From contig JABLXK010000018.1 in the NCBI GenBank assembly GCA_013178095.1, positions 1-59,362 of the forward strand: a DNA stretch of 59,362 bases, written 5' to 3'. Of the stretch, positions 9,335 through 17,749 are shown in pieces (position 1 is the stretch's first letter; every line of letters starts with the position of its first letter). The notes beneath the pieces were generated by a model. It had not been told where the DNA came from. It was given only the letters and a program-made list of their open reading frames with translations, and made no database searches. The stretch comes from Anaerolineae bacterium (lineage in GTDB: Bacteria > Chloroflexota > Anaerolineae > Anaerolineales > Anaerolineaceae). The position numbers were made by a program, and so were the translations under genes.

Positions 9335-9436
9335 CCGGGTTCAACGCTCTTTGCTGAGCGTGTAAAAACCATATTTTATCCAACAAGTGCAGAAGCTTAC
9401 TGGCTTAGACCGATTTTGTAAAGGGAGATATCTAAT

Positions 9437-10723
9437 TCAGCGGTCGATATTCAAGAAACGCAGCAGGTCTTCTTTTTCCAGGCAGGTGATAATGGCATCC
9501 TTTTGCAGCCGGGCTTTGCGCGCGATCCCGACTCCATATTTCAAATTAACCAGCGCCGAGGCGCGGTGGGCGTCGGTATCAATGGAGAATTTGGCGCCCA
9601 TTTCCGCGGCCTGTCGGGCTAACCGGTCGTTCAGATCCAGGTGGTGCGGGTTGCTGTTGATCTCCAACACCTTGCTGTTTTCGACCGCCGCCTTGAAAAC
9701 CTGTTCCCAATCCGCCTCGGCGCCTGTTCCGGGCAGGTCGCGGCCGCTGGGATGGGCGATGATTTTCACGCAGGGATGGCGGATGGCTTGAATCAGCCGG
9801 TCCGTGATGGTTTCGCGCGGCTGGTCGTGCGCGGTGTGCAAAGAGGCGATCACCAGTTCGAATTGCTGCAGGATCTCATCTTCCAGGTCGAGCGTCCCGT
9901 CGGGGCGGATATCCACCTCGATGCCGTGCACGATGCGGATTTTATCCCCCAATTCCCCCCGGATTTTTTGGATTTCCTCTTTTTGTTGAAAGTAATTGCC
10001 GGCGTTGATGGATTTGCCGTAGATGCGCCCGCAGACCAGGGGGGAATGATCGCAGATGGCGATCACTTGATGGCCCAGGTCGATGGCCGCCAGGGCCATT
10101 TCGCGGATGCTGTTATCCCCGTCGCTCCAGTTGGTGTGCATGTGCAGGTCGGCGTGCAGGTCTTCGCGCGTGATCAGTTCCGGCAGGTTCCCCTGCTGCG
10201 CGGCTTCGATTTCGCCGCGATCTTCGCGCAACTCCGGCGTGATGAAGGGCAGGCCGATTTCGCGGTAAATCTGTTCCTCCGTCGGGCAGGCGACGCTCTT
10301 CCCGGCATGCGTTAATTCCCCGTCTTCCTTTAGCGCATACCCATTCGCGCGCGCCAGTCTCTGCAGATGGGCAAAATGGTTGATTGAGCCGGTGGCGGCC
10401 AACGCCAGGCCGCCGAAATTGGAGGGATGATCCAACCAAAGCTGCAGCGGGATGCCGCTGTTCAGCCGCAGCAGCATGCGTTTTTCCTTCCGCGCCAAAA
10501 CAATCTCGACGTCCGGCTGGGCTGCGGCGAAATCCAACACTTCTTCAATCGAGCAAGTGCTGATTGCCAGGTCAATCCGTTCGATTGCGTCGCACCAACG
10601 CCGAATCGAGCCGGCTGTGATGCAATCCGCAACTGCGTTCAGACCGAGTAAACGGTTGCGCCAGTCGTCGGCGCTATCGCGTATTTTATTGATCGGTATT
10701 GAGAGCGTGGTAGAAACCTGCAT
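9437..10723 (-). CDS. PolX-like palm (degenerate) + PHP domain phosphoesterase, paralog B
   Basis: 428 residues, same architecture as the following gene and clearly its paralog. The palm signature is AGSIRRWCDAIERIDLAI (residues 37-54): the first catalytic Asp is Arg49, Asp51 is kept, and the third is Gln94, again with Trp two positions on (Trp96), as in paralog A. The PHP part is intact: DLHMHTNWSDG (His194, His196, Asp201), CDHSP, GIEVDIRPDG, SLHTAHDQP, AHPSGR, LEINSNP and DTDAHR. Full PolX normally has an N-terminal helix-hairpin-helix region; here that module is in a separate gene at 14207-14662. Inferred role: DNA-end processing without synthesis, or a nucleotide/sugar phosphatase. Read from its ATG at 10723, 35 bases after the propeller gene. 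Confidence 0.85.
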   Translation of the reverse strand: MQVSTTLSIPINKIRDSADDWRNRLLGLNAVADCITAGSIRRWCDAIERIDLAISTCSIEEVLDFAAAQPDVEIVLARKEKRMLLRLNSGIPLQLWLDHPSNFGGLALAATGSINHFAHLQRLARANGYALKEDGELTHAGKSVACPTEEQIYREIGLPFITPELREDRGEIEAAQQGNLPELITREDLHADLHMHTNWSDGDNSIREMALAAIDLGHQVIAICDHSPLVCGRIYGKSINAGNYFQQKEEIQKIRGELGDKIRIVHGIEVDIRPDGTLDLEDEILQQFELVIASLHTAHDQPRETITDRLIQAIRHPCVKIIAHPSGRDLPGTGAEADWEQVFKAAVENSKVLEINSNPHHLDLNDRLARQAAEMGAKFSIDTDAHRASALVNLKYGVGIARKARLQKDAIITCLEKEDLLRFLNIDR

Positions 10724-10758
10724 GAGTTCTGTGATGCCTTGTTGAGTAAAAATTGATT

Positions 10759-12126
10759 TTAGGGGAGCCAGGCGGGGAGCCAGAATCCTTTGGCCAGCAA
10801 ATGCTTTTCCTGGCTGGCTTCATTCCGGATCCAGATTTCAAAATCTTCCTTGTCCCGGCTGACCACGTTCATTTGAAAGAGCAGGTACTCCCCGCCGGGA
10901 TTCCAGGAATAATTCCCGGGAAATTTGGTCAGATCGCTCATCACCGAAGTGATCTCCCCGCTATCCAGATTTTGCACGACCAGATTCTTTCCCGGTATTT
11001 TCGGGTTGGGTTGGATGGAAGCCGCCAGCAGGTTCCTGCTCGGATGGCAGGCCGGGTTGTCGTAACTCAATCCTTCACCGCTGAGATTACCTCCTATGAC
11101 GGTTTGGATGGTTCCGTTGGCAATATCGGCTTTGTTGATGACGTTGTGAAATGAAGATTCACCGATCACCAGGTTAGTGTAGAACAGCGCGCTGCTGTCG
11201 GCCGACCAGCAGCCGGTATCGCCGCTCTGGGTTGGCAGCAGGGAAATTTCACCGGTTTGGCGGTTGATGATCTGGATACCGCCATCCACCCCATTCCAGG
11301 ACGAAAGCCATTTGCCGTCCGGCGACCACAGCGGGCCGTAGCCGATTTTCTGATCGTCGTCAAATAGCGGCGCGGTTTCACCGCTGTCGACGTCCAGGAT
11401 CCACGTCCGCGGGACGCCTTTGCCCCCCTGTGGATCGAGCCCGCTGCTTTCGCGCGTGTATGCGATCTCGTTTCCAGCGGGTGACCAGGCAGCGCGGGTG
11501 CAGCGATCGCTGTTGCAATCGAGCAGTTTGCGCTGCCCGCTGCCATCGCGGTTGATTACCCACAGGTCAACGCCGGTTTTATCATTGTTCACGGATAAAA
11601 CAACCCGTTCCCCGTCCGGCGCAACGTTGAAATCGAAGACCTTGCCGCCGGTTTGGCTGAATGGAACGGGTTCTTCCTGACCGGTCAGGTCGATGCGGTA
11701 CACTTCCTCCCCCACGCTGTCGAGGGTTTTCAACGCCAGGATTGCCGGTTGGCGAACCTGCAATTCCCAGGCGTACACTTCCTCTAAGGTTTCACCGTTC
11801 TTTCCCAATAGGCCGGCCTGGAAGCTGATTTTCAATGTCTGCCCGGCTGCAAGCGGTGTGGCTGCTGACCAGTTTGCATGACGGTTATCCAGCCATTCCC
11901 AACGGCCGGCGATGGCGGGATCGGTTTGCAGCAGCGCTTCAGCTTTCTCCTGATCCACCGCCCGCGAGAATTTAAAGGCGATCTTTCCCAATGGGCTGAT
12001 TTGCGTACAATCGGGATTTTCGCAGGTGATTTTCACCGGCTGGCGGCTACCGAACAGGATGATGACGGCCAATGTGATCAGGCAGGCGCTGATGACGAAC
12101 AATGCGGTTCTATCGAGCTTTTTCAT
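10759..12126 (-). CDS. membrane-anchored TolB/WD40-like propeller protein with N-terminal Ig-like domain
   Basis: 455 residues. An N-terminal uncleaved anchor (LFVISACLITLAVIILFG, about 9-26) is followed by a Big_5/SbsA-type Ig-like domain (ISPLGKIAFKFSRAVD...WEWLDNRHANW...LKISFQ). Then comes a TolB-type beta-propeller with repeated W-SP-G motifs (AAWSPAGNEIAYT, PLWSPDGKWLSSW, GCWSADSSALFYT, YSWNPGGEYLLFQ). Predicted extracytoplasmic; ligand unknown. Its start overlaps the stop of the upstream TIGR03943 gene by four bases (ATGA type), so the two are translationally coupled and probably work with the permease upstream. Confidence 0.75.
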   Translation of the reverse strand: MKKLDRTALFVISACLITLAVIILFGSRQPVKITCENPDCTQISPLGKIAFKFSRAVDQEKAEALLQTDPAIAGRWEWLDNRHANWSAATPLAAGQTLKISFQAGLLGKNGETLEEVYAWELQVRQPAILALKTLDSVGEEVYRIDLTGQEEPVPFSQTGGKVFDFNVAPDGERVVLSVNNDKTGVDLWVINRDGSGQRKLLDCNSDRCTRAAWSPAGNEIAYTRESSGLDPQGGKGVPRTWILDVDSGETAPLFDDDQKIGYGPLWSPDGKWLSSWNGVDGGIQIINRQTGEISLLPTQSGDTGCWSADSSALFYTNLVIGESSFHNVINKADIANGTIQTVIGGNLSGEGLSYDNPACHPSRNLLAASIQPNPKIPGKNLVVQNLDSGEITSVMSDLTKFPGNYSWNPGGEYLLFQMNVVSRDKEDFEIWIRNEASQEKHLLAKGFWLPAWLP

Positions 12127-13022
12127 GGGTATAAATATGGCTGCTCCGGGGCGTTTACGGTTTCAATTGAACTGGCAAGGATCAGAGGGACGGTTTTTCC
12201 ATCAATCGTGGTTATATCCAGGCTGCCTTTGACGTTCACCCAGGTATTGTCTTCCGGGATTTTTCCTGTTGTTGCCTCAACCGGCATGCCGAGGGCGAAC
12301 GCGTCCGCTACGCAGCAGGTGATGATGAACCGGCTGACCATGAATTGACCCTCCGGCAGGCGCGCATCGTGATAAACAAAACCGATCACGTTCACGGAAC
12401 TGCCGGCGTATTGCGCGTGATCCTCCGAGTAATTGAATAATTTGATCCAGTCCAGTATCGTGCGATCATCCTCGATCACTTTCAGGCTGCTGTTAACGGT
12501 TTGCCCGCTGCCCAATGCGGAGGTCAGGCTTAAACCGCGATTGTCCAGAGCGGAACTGGAAAGCGGTTGTTCGCTCGCGATCAAGCCGATGATCAGCGGG
12601 ATGCTCATAAAGATCAGGGACAGGCTTGGAACGGCGCTTTCTTTCTTGGCTGGGGAATGGGTATGCCCGGCCGGAATCAGCATTAGGAAAGCACCCGCCA
12701 GCGAAACCAGCAAGCCGGCAAGTGGGATCCACCCCGTACCCCCAATGGAAAGCAGAAAGTATGGAAAAAGAATGAGGAAAAAAGCTATCAGATATTTGAA
12801 GAAGTTGCGGATTTTTGGTTGACTTTGAGTTGGCTGCAGGCGGCGCAGGATACTAAAACAGGCCATCAGGATTAAGACCAGGATGGCAAAAACGGTTAAT
12901 GGAAAGAAACGCGTGTTGATGTAATAGCTCAATTTCCCGTCAGCCAATTTTTCGACCAGCAGGAATGCAATTCCCGTTGTGATCGCGTATTGTGCGAAGA
13001 AAGATCTGTTTTCCTGATTCAT
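12123..13022 (-). CDS. TIGR03943/DUF1980 family membrane protein, partner of the permease
   Basis: 299 residues. Four to five hydrophobic segments fill the first half (for example FPLTVFAILVLILMACFSIL and FLILFPYFLLSIGG). A soluble C-terminal domain follows with NVIGFVYHD and FIITCCVADA, the cysteine-bearing motif typical of this family. Family members are encoded next to DUF318-type permeases (the B. subtilis YcgQ/YcgR pair) and are thought to form a two-part membrane complex; the cargo is not settled. Here the permease gene lies 6 bases upstream, so the pairing holds. Confidence 0.85.
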   Translation of the reverse strand: MNQENRSFFAQYAITTGIAFLLVEKLADGKLSYYINTRFFPLTVFAILVLILMACFSILRRLQPTQSQPKIRNFFKYLIAFFLILFPYFLLSIGGTGWIPLAGLLVSLAGAFLMLIPAGHTHSPAKKESAVPSLSLIFMSIPLIIGLIASEQPLSSSALDNRGLSLTSALGSGQTVNSSLKVIEDDRTILDWIKLFNYSEDHAQYAGSSVNVIGFVYHDARLPEGQFMVSRFIITCCVADAFALGMPVEATTGKIPEDNTWVNVKGSLDITTIDGKTVPLILASSIETVNAPEQPYLYP

Positions 13023-13028
13023 TTTGAC

Positions 13029-14048
13029 CTAAATCCAGAAATAATTCAAACTCACGCTGATCATGATGGTCAGCACCAGAGGGATCAGCAGCAGGTAAAG
13101 CACTGCCCGCGGTTTGAAAACGTGCGTGAACATCAACATGCTCTTGATATCCACCATCGGGCCGTACAATAGAAATGCCAGGATGGAAGGCGTGCTGAAA
13201 CTTCCCAAAAAACTCAGGGCAATGAAGGAATCCACCGTGGAACAGATCGAAAGCAGCACCGCCAGCGCGATCATCACCAAAACGGAAAGAACCGCTCCAC
13301 CGCCGATGTCGAGCAGGATGGATTGGGGGATAAAGGTCTGGATACCCGCCGAGATCAACGCCCCAAAGACGAGATAGCGCCCCATCTCGAACAATTCATC
13401 CATCGCCACCCGCACGATGCGCTCGATTTTTACAAAAAATTTTTCTCTCGAAAGGCTTTTTTCAGCGTGATGATGATCGTGAATTTCGCAGCATACGCCT
13501 TGGCTGGCTTGCAGCACTTCGTCGGATGAGCTGGCGCTGGAGAAGATCAATCCGCTGATGAAGGCGATCAATGCCGTAAAACCGATGCGCATCCATAACA
13601 TGCTGCCGAAACCGAAAGCTGAAGCAGTGCTGAAGATCACAATCGGGTTGATTACCGGTGCGGCCAGCAGAAAGGCAATGCCGGTAGAAAGCGGCAAGCC
13701 TTTTTGATACAGGCGCCGCACCAGCGGCACCACCCCGCATTCGCAAACCGGAAAAAGCAATCCAAGGAAGCAGCCGGTTAACGCGCTGGCTGGAGCAGAT
13801 TTGGAGCGGATGCGTGCGAAAAAGTCGGGGCTGACAAAGACTTCAACGAAACCGGATGCCAGCGTGCCCATCAACAGGAATGGGATGGCTTCGATGAAGA
13901 TGCCCAGGAAAACGGTGGTGAAGGTTGGCCAGCTTTCTGCGAGTGCATTCCCGCCGCCAGCGGCGGCAACCGCAAGGATGATCAAGGCGAGGGTTAAGCT
14001 GAGGATAGCAGTCTTGTTCTTGCCAAAGAAAGCAGTATTCAATTTCAT
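13029..14048 (-). CDS. DUF318-type permease (YcgR/ArsP-like)
   Basis: 339 residues with about eight to ten membrane spans. The diagnostic CECGVVPLVRRL motif follows FLGLLFPV in the first half, and a matching MVDIKSML element sits near the C-terminus. The central loop is His-rich (CCEIHDHHHAEKS), suggesting metal binding. The start chosen is the ATG at 14048, preceded by a GGGAGAAA purine tract; the frame stays open up to 14126 but the extra residues look untranslated. Together with the next gene it should form a two-component membrane complex, possibly for metal or metalloid efflux (family knowledge; substrate not shown here). Confidence 0.85.
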   Translation of the reverse strand: MKLNTAFFGKNKTAILSLTLALIILAVAAAGGGNALAESWPTFTTVFLGIFIEAIPFLLMGTLASGFVEVFVSPDFFARIRSKSAPASALTGCFLGLLFPVCECGVVPLVRRLYQKGLPLSTGIAFLLAAPVINPIVIFSTASAFGFGSMLWMRIGFTALIAFISGLIFSSASSSDEVLQASQGVCCEIHDHHHAEKSLSREKFFVKIERIVRVAMDELFEMGRYLVFGALISAGIQTFIPQSILLDIGGGAVLSVLVMIALAVLLSICSTVDSFIALSFLGSFSTPSILAFLLYGPMVDIKSMLMFTHVFKPRAVLYLLLIPLVLTIMISVSLNYFWI

Positions 14049-14206
14049 GGTTTGAATGATTTCTCCCGCCGCTCCGTTTGACGAAACGCTGATGGTCGCT
14101 CTTCTGAGCCAGGGGAAAACTGGCACAATTTTATCACCCTTGCGAACGGTTTCTCCAGGCTTTTCCCGCGAGAGCGATCATTGCGCCCGGTGGATAGCGA
14201 GTGCGC

Positions 14207-14662
14207 TCAGCTGCCCTTAAGCGAGCGGATGCCATCCAGGATGCGCGCCTCGGATTTTTCGCCCATGCCGGGCAGATCCCGCAATTTTCCTTCTGTAGCC
14301 GCCTGCTCCAGGGCTTCGATGCTGGTGATGCCCAATTCATTCCAAAATCGCGCGGCTTTGCGCGGACCGACGTCGGGGATGGCGATCAGGTCAATCAACC
14401 CGGCCGGAATTTCCGCCTCCAACCGCGCCAGCAGATCCGGCTTGCCTTTGGAGTAAATTTCCATGATTTTGCCGGCGATGGCTTTGCCGATACCGGGCAG
14501 GGCCATAAGGGCTTTTTCATCCATTTGCGACAGGTCGGCAGTCAAACCCTGGATGCTTTCGGCTGCCCGTTCATAAGCTGTGACCTTGAAGCGGTCTTCC
14601 CCCTTGATTTCCGAAAGGATGGCGATCCGTTTGAAAATGGCTGCGATTTCCGAATTGTCCAT
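14207..14662 (-). CDS. stand-alone PolX N-terminal helix-hairpin-helix protein
   Basis: 151 residues beginning MDNSEIAAIFKRI. The sequence follows the first ~150 residues of bacterial DNA polymerase X closely: ELKGEDRFKVTAYERAAE, then LPGIGKAIAGKI (first HhH), IPAGLIDLIAIPDVGPRKAARF (second HhH) and LPGMGEKSEARILDGI (third HhH). The frame then stops at 14207 with no palm or PHP domain. The start was set at 14662 because the upstream part of the open frame is not PolX-like and overlaps the divergent gene's 5' region. A TATAAT lies about 10 bases before the ATG, so the mRNA may be nearly leaderless. The missing domains occur in two genes 3.5-6 kb downstream on the same strand. Confidence 0.85.
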   Translation of the reverse strand: MDNSEIAAIFKRIAILSEIKGEDRFKVTAYERAAESIQGLTADLSQMDEKALMALPGIGKAIAGKIMEIYSKGKPDLLARLEAEIPAGLIDLIAIPDVGPRKAARFWNELGITSIEALEQAATEGKLRDLPGMGEKSEARILDGIRSLKGS

Positions 14663-14711
14663 GACCGTATTATACTTTTTCTCATCTTTGCAGCGCACGA
14701 GGAGCGAGATG

Positions 14712-15827
14712 ATGAAACCAGACCTGTTGCAGCAAATCCGCAAACCCACTTTGCTGCTCGATGAAAAAAAAGCCCGCAAAAACCTGAAGCGCATGGCGGA
14801 AAAAGCCGCCGCGCAGCATATCCGCTTCCGGCCGCATTTTAAAACCCATCAATCCGCGCAAATCGGGGAATGGTTTCGCGAGGCAGGCGCCACAGCCATA
14901 ACGGCTTCGTCACTCTCTATGGCATCCTATTTCGCTGACCACGGCTGGAGGGACATCCTGGTGGCCTTTCCTGCGAATCTGCGCGAGATTGAGACCATGC
15001 AGGAATTATCCGCCAGGGTTAGGCTGGGTTTATTGGTGGAATCGGAGGAGATCGTAACGGCATTGGGTAAAAACCTGGCGCTGCCGGTGGATATCTGGAT
15101 CAAAATCGATACCGGCCTGAACCGCGCCGGGTTGGATGTTAACGATCCGGAAGCGGTGCTTGCGCTTGTATCCGAGGTCCGGCGGTATCCCGGCTTGAAC
15201 CTGCGCGGCCTGCTCACGCACGCCGGGCAAACCTACCATGCTTCCTCAAATGCAGAAATCCGCGAAAAATATGCGCATAGTTGGCAAGCTTTGGCGAAAT
15301 TGCGGGGGGAAATTGCTTCCGGCGGCAATCCGTCTTCGGAAATCTCGGTCGGGGATACTCCCGGCTGCTGGTTGAGCGATGACCTGGGGCAGGTCGATGA
15401 AATTCGTCCCGGCAATTTCATCTTCTTCGACAGCATGATGTTCGACCTGGGAGTATGCGCCTGGGATGAGATCGCAGTCGCGGTGGCCTGCCCGCTGGTG
15501 GCGCTGCATGCCCGGCGCAATGAGGCTGTTATTTATGGCGGTGCGGTTCACTTCTCAAAAGAAGCGCTTCAGCAGGATGGGCAGGCAAGTTATGGTTATG
15601 CGGCTTTTTTCACGGAAAACGGCTGGCAATTTACCGGTCGGGAAAACCGCGTGATTTCTTTATCGCAGGAGCATGGCGTGCTGCGTTTAAATCCGGCGGA
15701 CTTTCACTGCCTGAAGGTAGGGGATTTAATCGGCATATTGCCGGTGCACTCTTGCCTGACGGTTGACGCGTTGGAGAACTACCTCTCCCTGGACGGTCAG
15801 GAAATTTCAACGCTCTTGTCTGGCTAA
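14712..15827 (+). CDS. alanine racemase-fold PLP enzyme (D-serine dehydratase / D-threonine aldolase-like)
   Basis: 371 residues of fold-type III PLP enzyme, DSD1/D-threonine aldolase family. The PLP lysine is probably Lys44 in FRPHFKTHQS. Other family segments are WIKIDTGLNRAG, LLTHAGQTY, SVGDTPG, EIRPGNFIFFD and the C-terminal metal-site region ILPVHSCLTVD. AGGAG at 14700-14704 stands 7 bases before the ATG at 14712; an ATG three bases earlier is possible. Predicted to act on a D-beta-hydroxy amino acid; which one cannot be told. It is divergent from the HhH gene, and its stop overlaps the convergent M50 protease by four bases. Confidence 0.85.
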   Translation: MKPDLLQQIRKPTLLLDEKKARKNLKRMAEKAAAQHIRFRPHFKTHQSAQIGEWFREAGATAITASSLSMASYFADHGWRDILVAFPANLREIETMQELSARVRLGLLVESEEIVTALGKNLALPVDIWIKIDTGLNRAGLDVNDPEAVLALVSEVRRYPGLNLRGLLTHAGQTYHASSNAEIREKYAHSWQALAKLRGEIASGGNPSSEISVGDTPGCWLSDDLGQVDEIRPGNFIFFDSMMFDLGVCAWDEIAVAVACPLVALHARRNEAVIYGGAVHFSKEALQQDGQASYGYAAFFTENGWQFTGRENRVISLSQEHGVLRLNPADFHCLKVGDLIGILPVHSCLTVDALENYLSLDGQEISTLLSG

Positions 15828-17020
15828 GCGATCGTGATGGGCACCGGGATGAAGGTCAGCACAAAGATCAGCAGCGCCAGGTAACCCAGCCATTTGCGTT
15901 TGGCGTCCAGCTCGCTGACCTGGTCGAAGGGTTGGGCGTAATGACGGCCGAAGATCATCAGCAGCGCCGCCCAAATCCACCACACGTTGGAAAAGAATCC
16001 CAGGATCACCAACCCGGCAACCAGGAACGGGAAGATCGTTCGGGAGGTTTTCTCGCCGAACAGGGTGGAAAAGATATGCCCACCGTCGAGCTGCCCGGCT
16101 GGCAGCAGGTTGATGCCGGTCACGAATAATCCCGCCCAACCGGCCCAGGCTACCGGGTGCAGCATCACGTCCAGCGCCCCCCAGGGGAAAGGCTGCCCGG
16201 TAAAGAAGTAACGCACCCAATAGATCAACAGTGCGATTCCGGTTATTCCCGCCGGCTGTGGCAGCAATTTTCCGAAGGTCAGATATTTCATCAATAGATA
16301 CAGCAGGGAATTTCCTTCCATCTGCAGGCCGCTCCCGGGAGCAGCCGATGTGGGCAGTTGGCTGATGGTGGATAAGTTCAGGCCGATGATCAATGCGATT
16401 ATGGATACGACGAAACCGCTCAATGGCCCGGCGATGGCCAGGTCGAACAAGGCGCGCCGGTTCTTGGGCAGCGAACGCATGTTGATGAACGCGCCCATGG
16501 TGCCGAACAGGCTGAGCGGCAGGGGAATGAAGTAGGGCAGGGTCACCTGAACGCCGTGCTTTCTCCCGGCGAAATAATGGCCGAATTCGTGCGCGCCGAG
16601 AATTGCCAACAGGGTGACCGCGAAAGGCCAACCACTCTTGACCAAAACCAGGATAGTTTGCCATGCACCCTGGGGTAAATCGCCCTCATACCCGTACATG
16701 CCGCCGGTGAACAGCACGCTGAACAGCGTCAGGATGAACAAGACCAGGTTCAAGTAACTGCGGGGTTCTTTTTTCTTTTCCAGTTCCGGCAGGAGATATA
16801 AATTCAGGCTTTCGTCTTCCTTGCGCAGCAGCGCGACAATGCCCAGCGGCTGCAAGGCTTTTTCGATGCTCTCATAAGCTGCCTGGCTGTCGCTGACTTT
16901 TAGAGTCCCGCGATAACGCGCAATGTAAGGTTGTTTGGGGCCGCCGTAGGTGATTTCTTCAATGTTGAAGTGTTGTGCGGCCAATGCGTCCAATTCAGCC
17001 AGGTTATGATCTGTGACCAT
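15824..17020 (-). CDS. site-2 protease family protein (M50 metallopeptidase)
   Basis: 398 residues. A soluble N-terminal domain of about 85 residues precedes several membrane spans. The zinc motif is HEFGH (His144, His148), and the second active-site motif is NLLPAGQLDGGH further on, which together define M50 intramembrane proteases. A central FTGGMYGYEGDLPQG loop is seen in the related bacterial/plant (EGY-like) group. The ATG at 17020 has GGAG 8 bases upstream. The frame is open further upstream but runs through a tRNA gene, so the longer version is rejected. It may be co-transcribed with tRNA-Sec. Confidence 0.9.
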   Translation of the reverse strand: MVTDHNLAELDALAAQHFNIEEITYGGPKQPYIARYRGTLKVSDSQAAYESIEKALQPLGIVALLRKEDESLNLYLLPELEKKKEPRSYLNLVLFILTLFSVLFTGGMYGYEGDLPQGAWQTILVLVKSGWPFAVTLLAILGAHEFGHYFAGRKHGVQVTLPYFIPLPLSLFGTMGAFINMRSLPKNRRALFDLAIAGPLSGFVVSIIALIIGLNLSTISQLPTSAAPGSGLQMEGNSLLYLLMKYLTFGKLLPQPAGITGIALLIYWVRYFFTGQPFPWGALDVMLHPVAWAGWAGLFVTGINLLPAGQLDGGHIFSTLFGEKTSRTIFPFLVAGLVILGFFSNVWWIWAALLMIFGRHYAQPFDQVSELDAKRKWLGYLALLIFVLTFIPVPITIA

Positions 17021-17046
17021 GAAATTTCTCCAGCAAAAATAAATAG

Positions 17047-17140
17047 CGGGAATGGATGGGAGTCGAACCCACCGCGGCCTGCATAGCAGCCCGCCGCCGA
17101 TTTTGAAGACCGGGGGACCCACCGGGACCCAACCATCCCC
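17047..17140 (-). tRNA. selC: tRNA-Sec (anticodon UCA)
   Basis: Read on the minus strand it starts GGGGATGG and ends CCATTCCC plus discriminator G, an 8-bp acceptor stem with one G-U pair, as in bacterial selenocysteine tRNAs. The anticodon stem-loop is CCGGT-CTTCAAA-ATCGG with anticodon TCA (17104-17106). There is a long GC-rich variable arm and a T arm with GGTTCGACTCC. Length is 94; CCA is not encoded. This indicates that UGA is decoded as selenocysteine in this organism. SelA, SelB and SelD are not in the window, and no convincing in-frame-UGA gene was recognised here. Confidence 0.92.
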
Positions 17141-17146
17141 AAGATA

Positions 17147-17175
17147 AGCATAATCGAGGGGGGAAGCTTTGTAAA
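17147..17175 (-). promoter_or_regulatory. promoter of tRNA-Sec
   Basis: On the minus strand TTTACA (17170-17175) and TATGCT (17147-17152) are separated by 17 bases. The -10 element ends 6 bases before the first tRNA base, so transcription would start at or next to the mature 5' end. The M50 protease just beyond the tRNA may be served by the same promoter. Confidence 0.7.
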
Positions 17176-17284
17176 GTAAGAACTCTGTCAGATTTATCCC
17201 TGCGAAAAAAATCTCATGCCGGAATTTGAGGTCAATGGGAATATAATTTATCGTTAGCATATACTAATTTTGATTGGAGCAACC

Positions 17285-17686
17285 ATGAAAATCGCTTTTG
17301 TAACCGATGATGGAAAAACTGTCAGCGCCCACTTCGGGCGGGCGGCATACTTTCTGGTGGTCGATGTAGAGGATGGCCGCGAAACCGGGCGGGAAATGCG
17401 CGAGAAAATGGGACATACCCATTTTAACGCTGCAGAACATACGCACGAAGAGCATACGACGCAGCCGCATGGCTTTGATCCGCAATCGCAATCCCGCCAC
17501 ACTTCCATGCTGGAAGCCATCGCCGATTGTTCCGTAGTGGTGTGCGGCGGCATGGGGCAGGGTGCGGTCTTCAGCATCCGCGAAAGCGGCAAAGACCTGC
17601 GTCTGACCAGCGAGCAGTCCATCGACCGCGCTTTGGAATTGTTTCTGGAAGGTAAACTGGACAACCAGGCGGAACTCTCGCATTAA
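17285..17686 (+). CDS. NifX/NifB-type (dinitrogenase iron-molybdenum cofactor) domain protein
   Basis: 133 residues with the family's opening MKIAFVTDDGKTVSAHFGRA and the later CSVVVCGGMGQGA segment. Between them is a His-rich stretch (HTHFNAAEHTHEEH and further His to about residue 75), which suggests metal or cluster binding. Small single-domain relatives occur in many anaerobes that do not fix nitrogen, so a nitrogenase role should not be assumed, and no nif gene is nearby. The ATG at 17285 has GGAGC 5 bases upstream. It is followed by a hairpin terminator. Confidence 0.85.
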   Translation: MKIAFVTDDGKTVSAHFGRAAYFLVVDVEDGRETGREMREKMGHTHFNAAEHTHEEHTTQPHGFDPQSQSRHTSMLEAIADCSVVVCGGMGQGAVFSIRESGKDLRLTSEQSIDRALELFLEGKLDNQAELSH

Positions 17687-17749
17687 TATATAAAAAACTG
17701 CAACAAAAAAACTTCCCCAACATGGGAAATTTTTATTGAAAATCAAAAG

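Noticed and set aside
17021..17260. N-terminal extension of the M50 protease
   Set aside because: The extension would be translated through tRNA-Sec; the ATG at 17020 has a good ribosome site and starts the family-like sequence.
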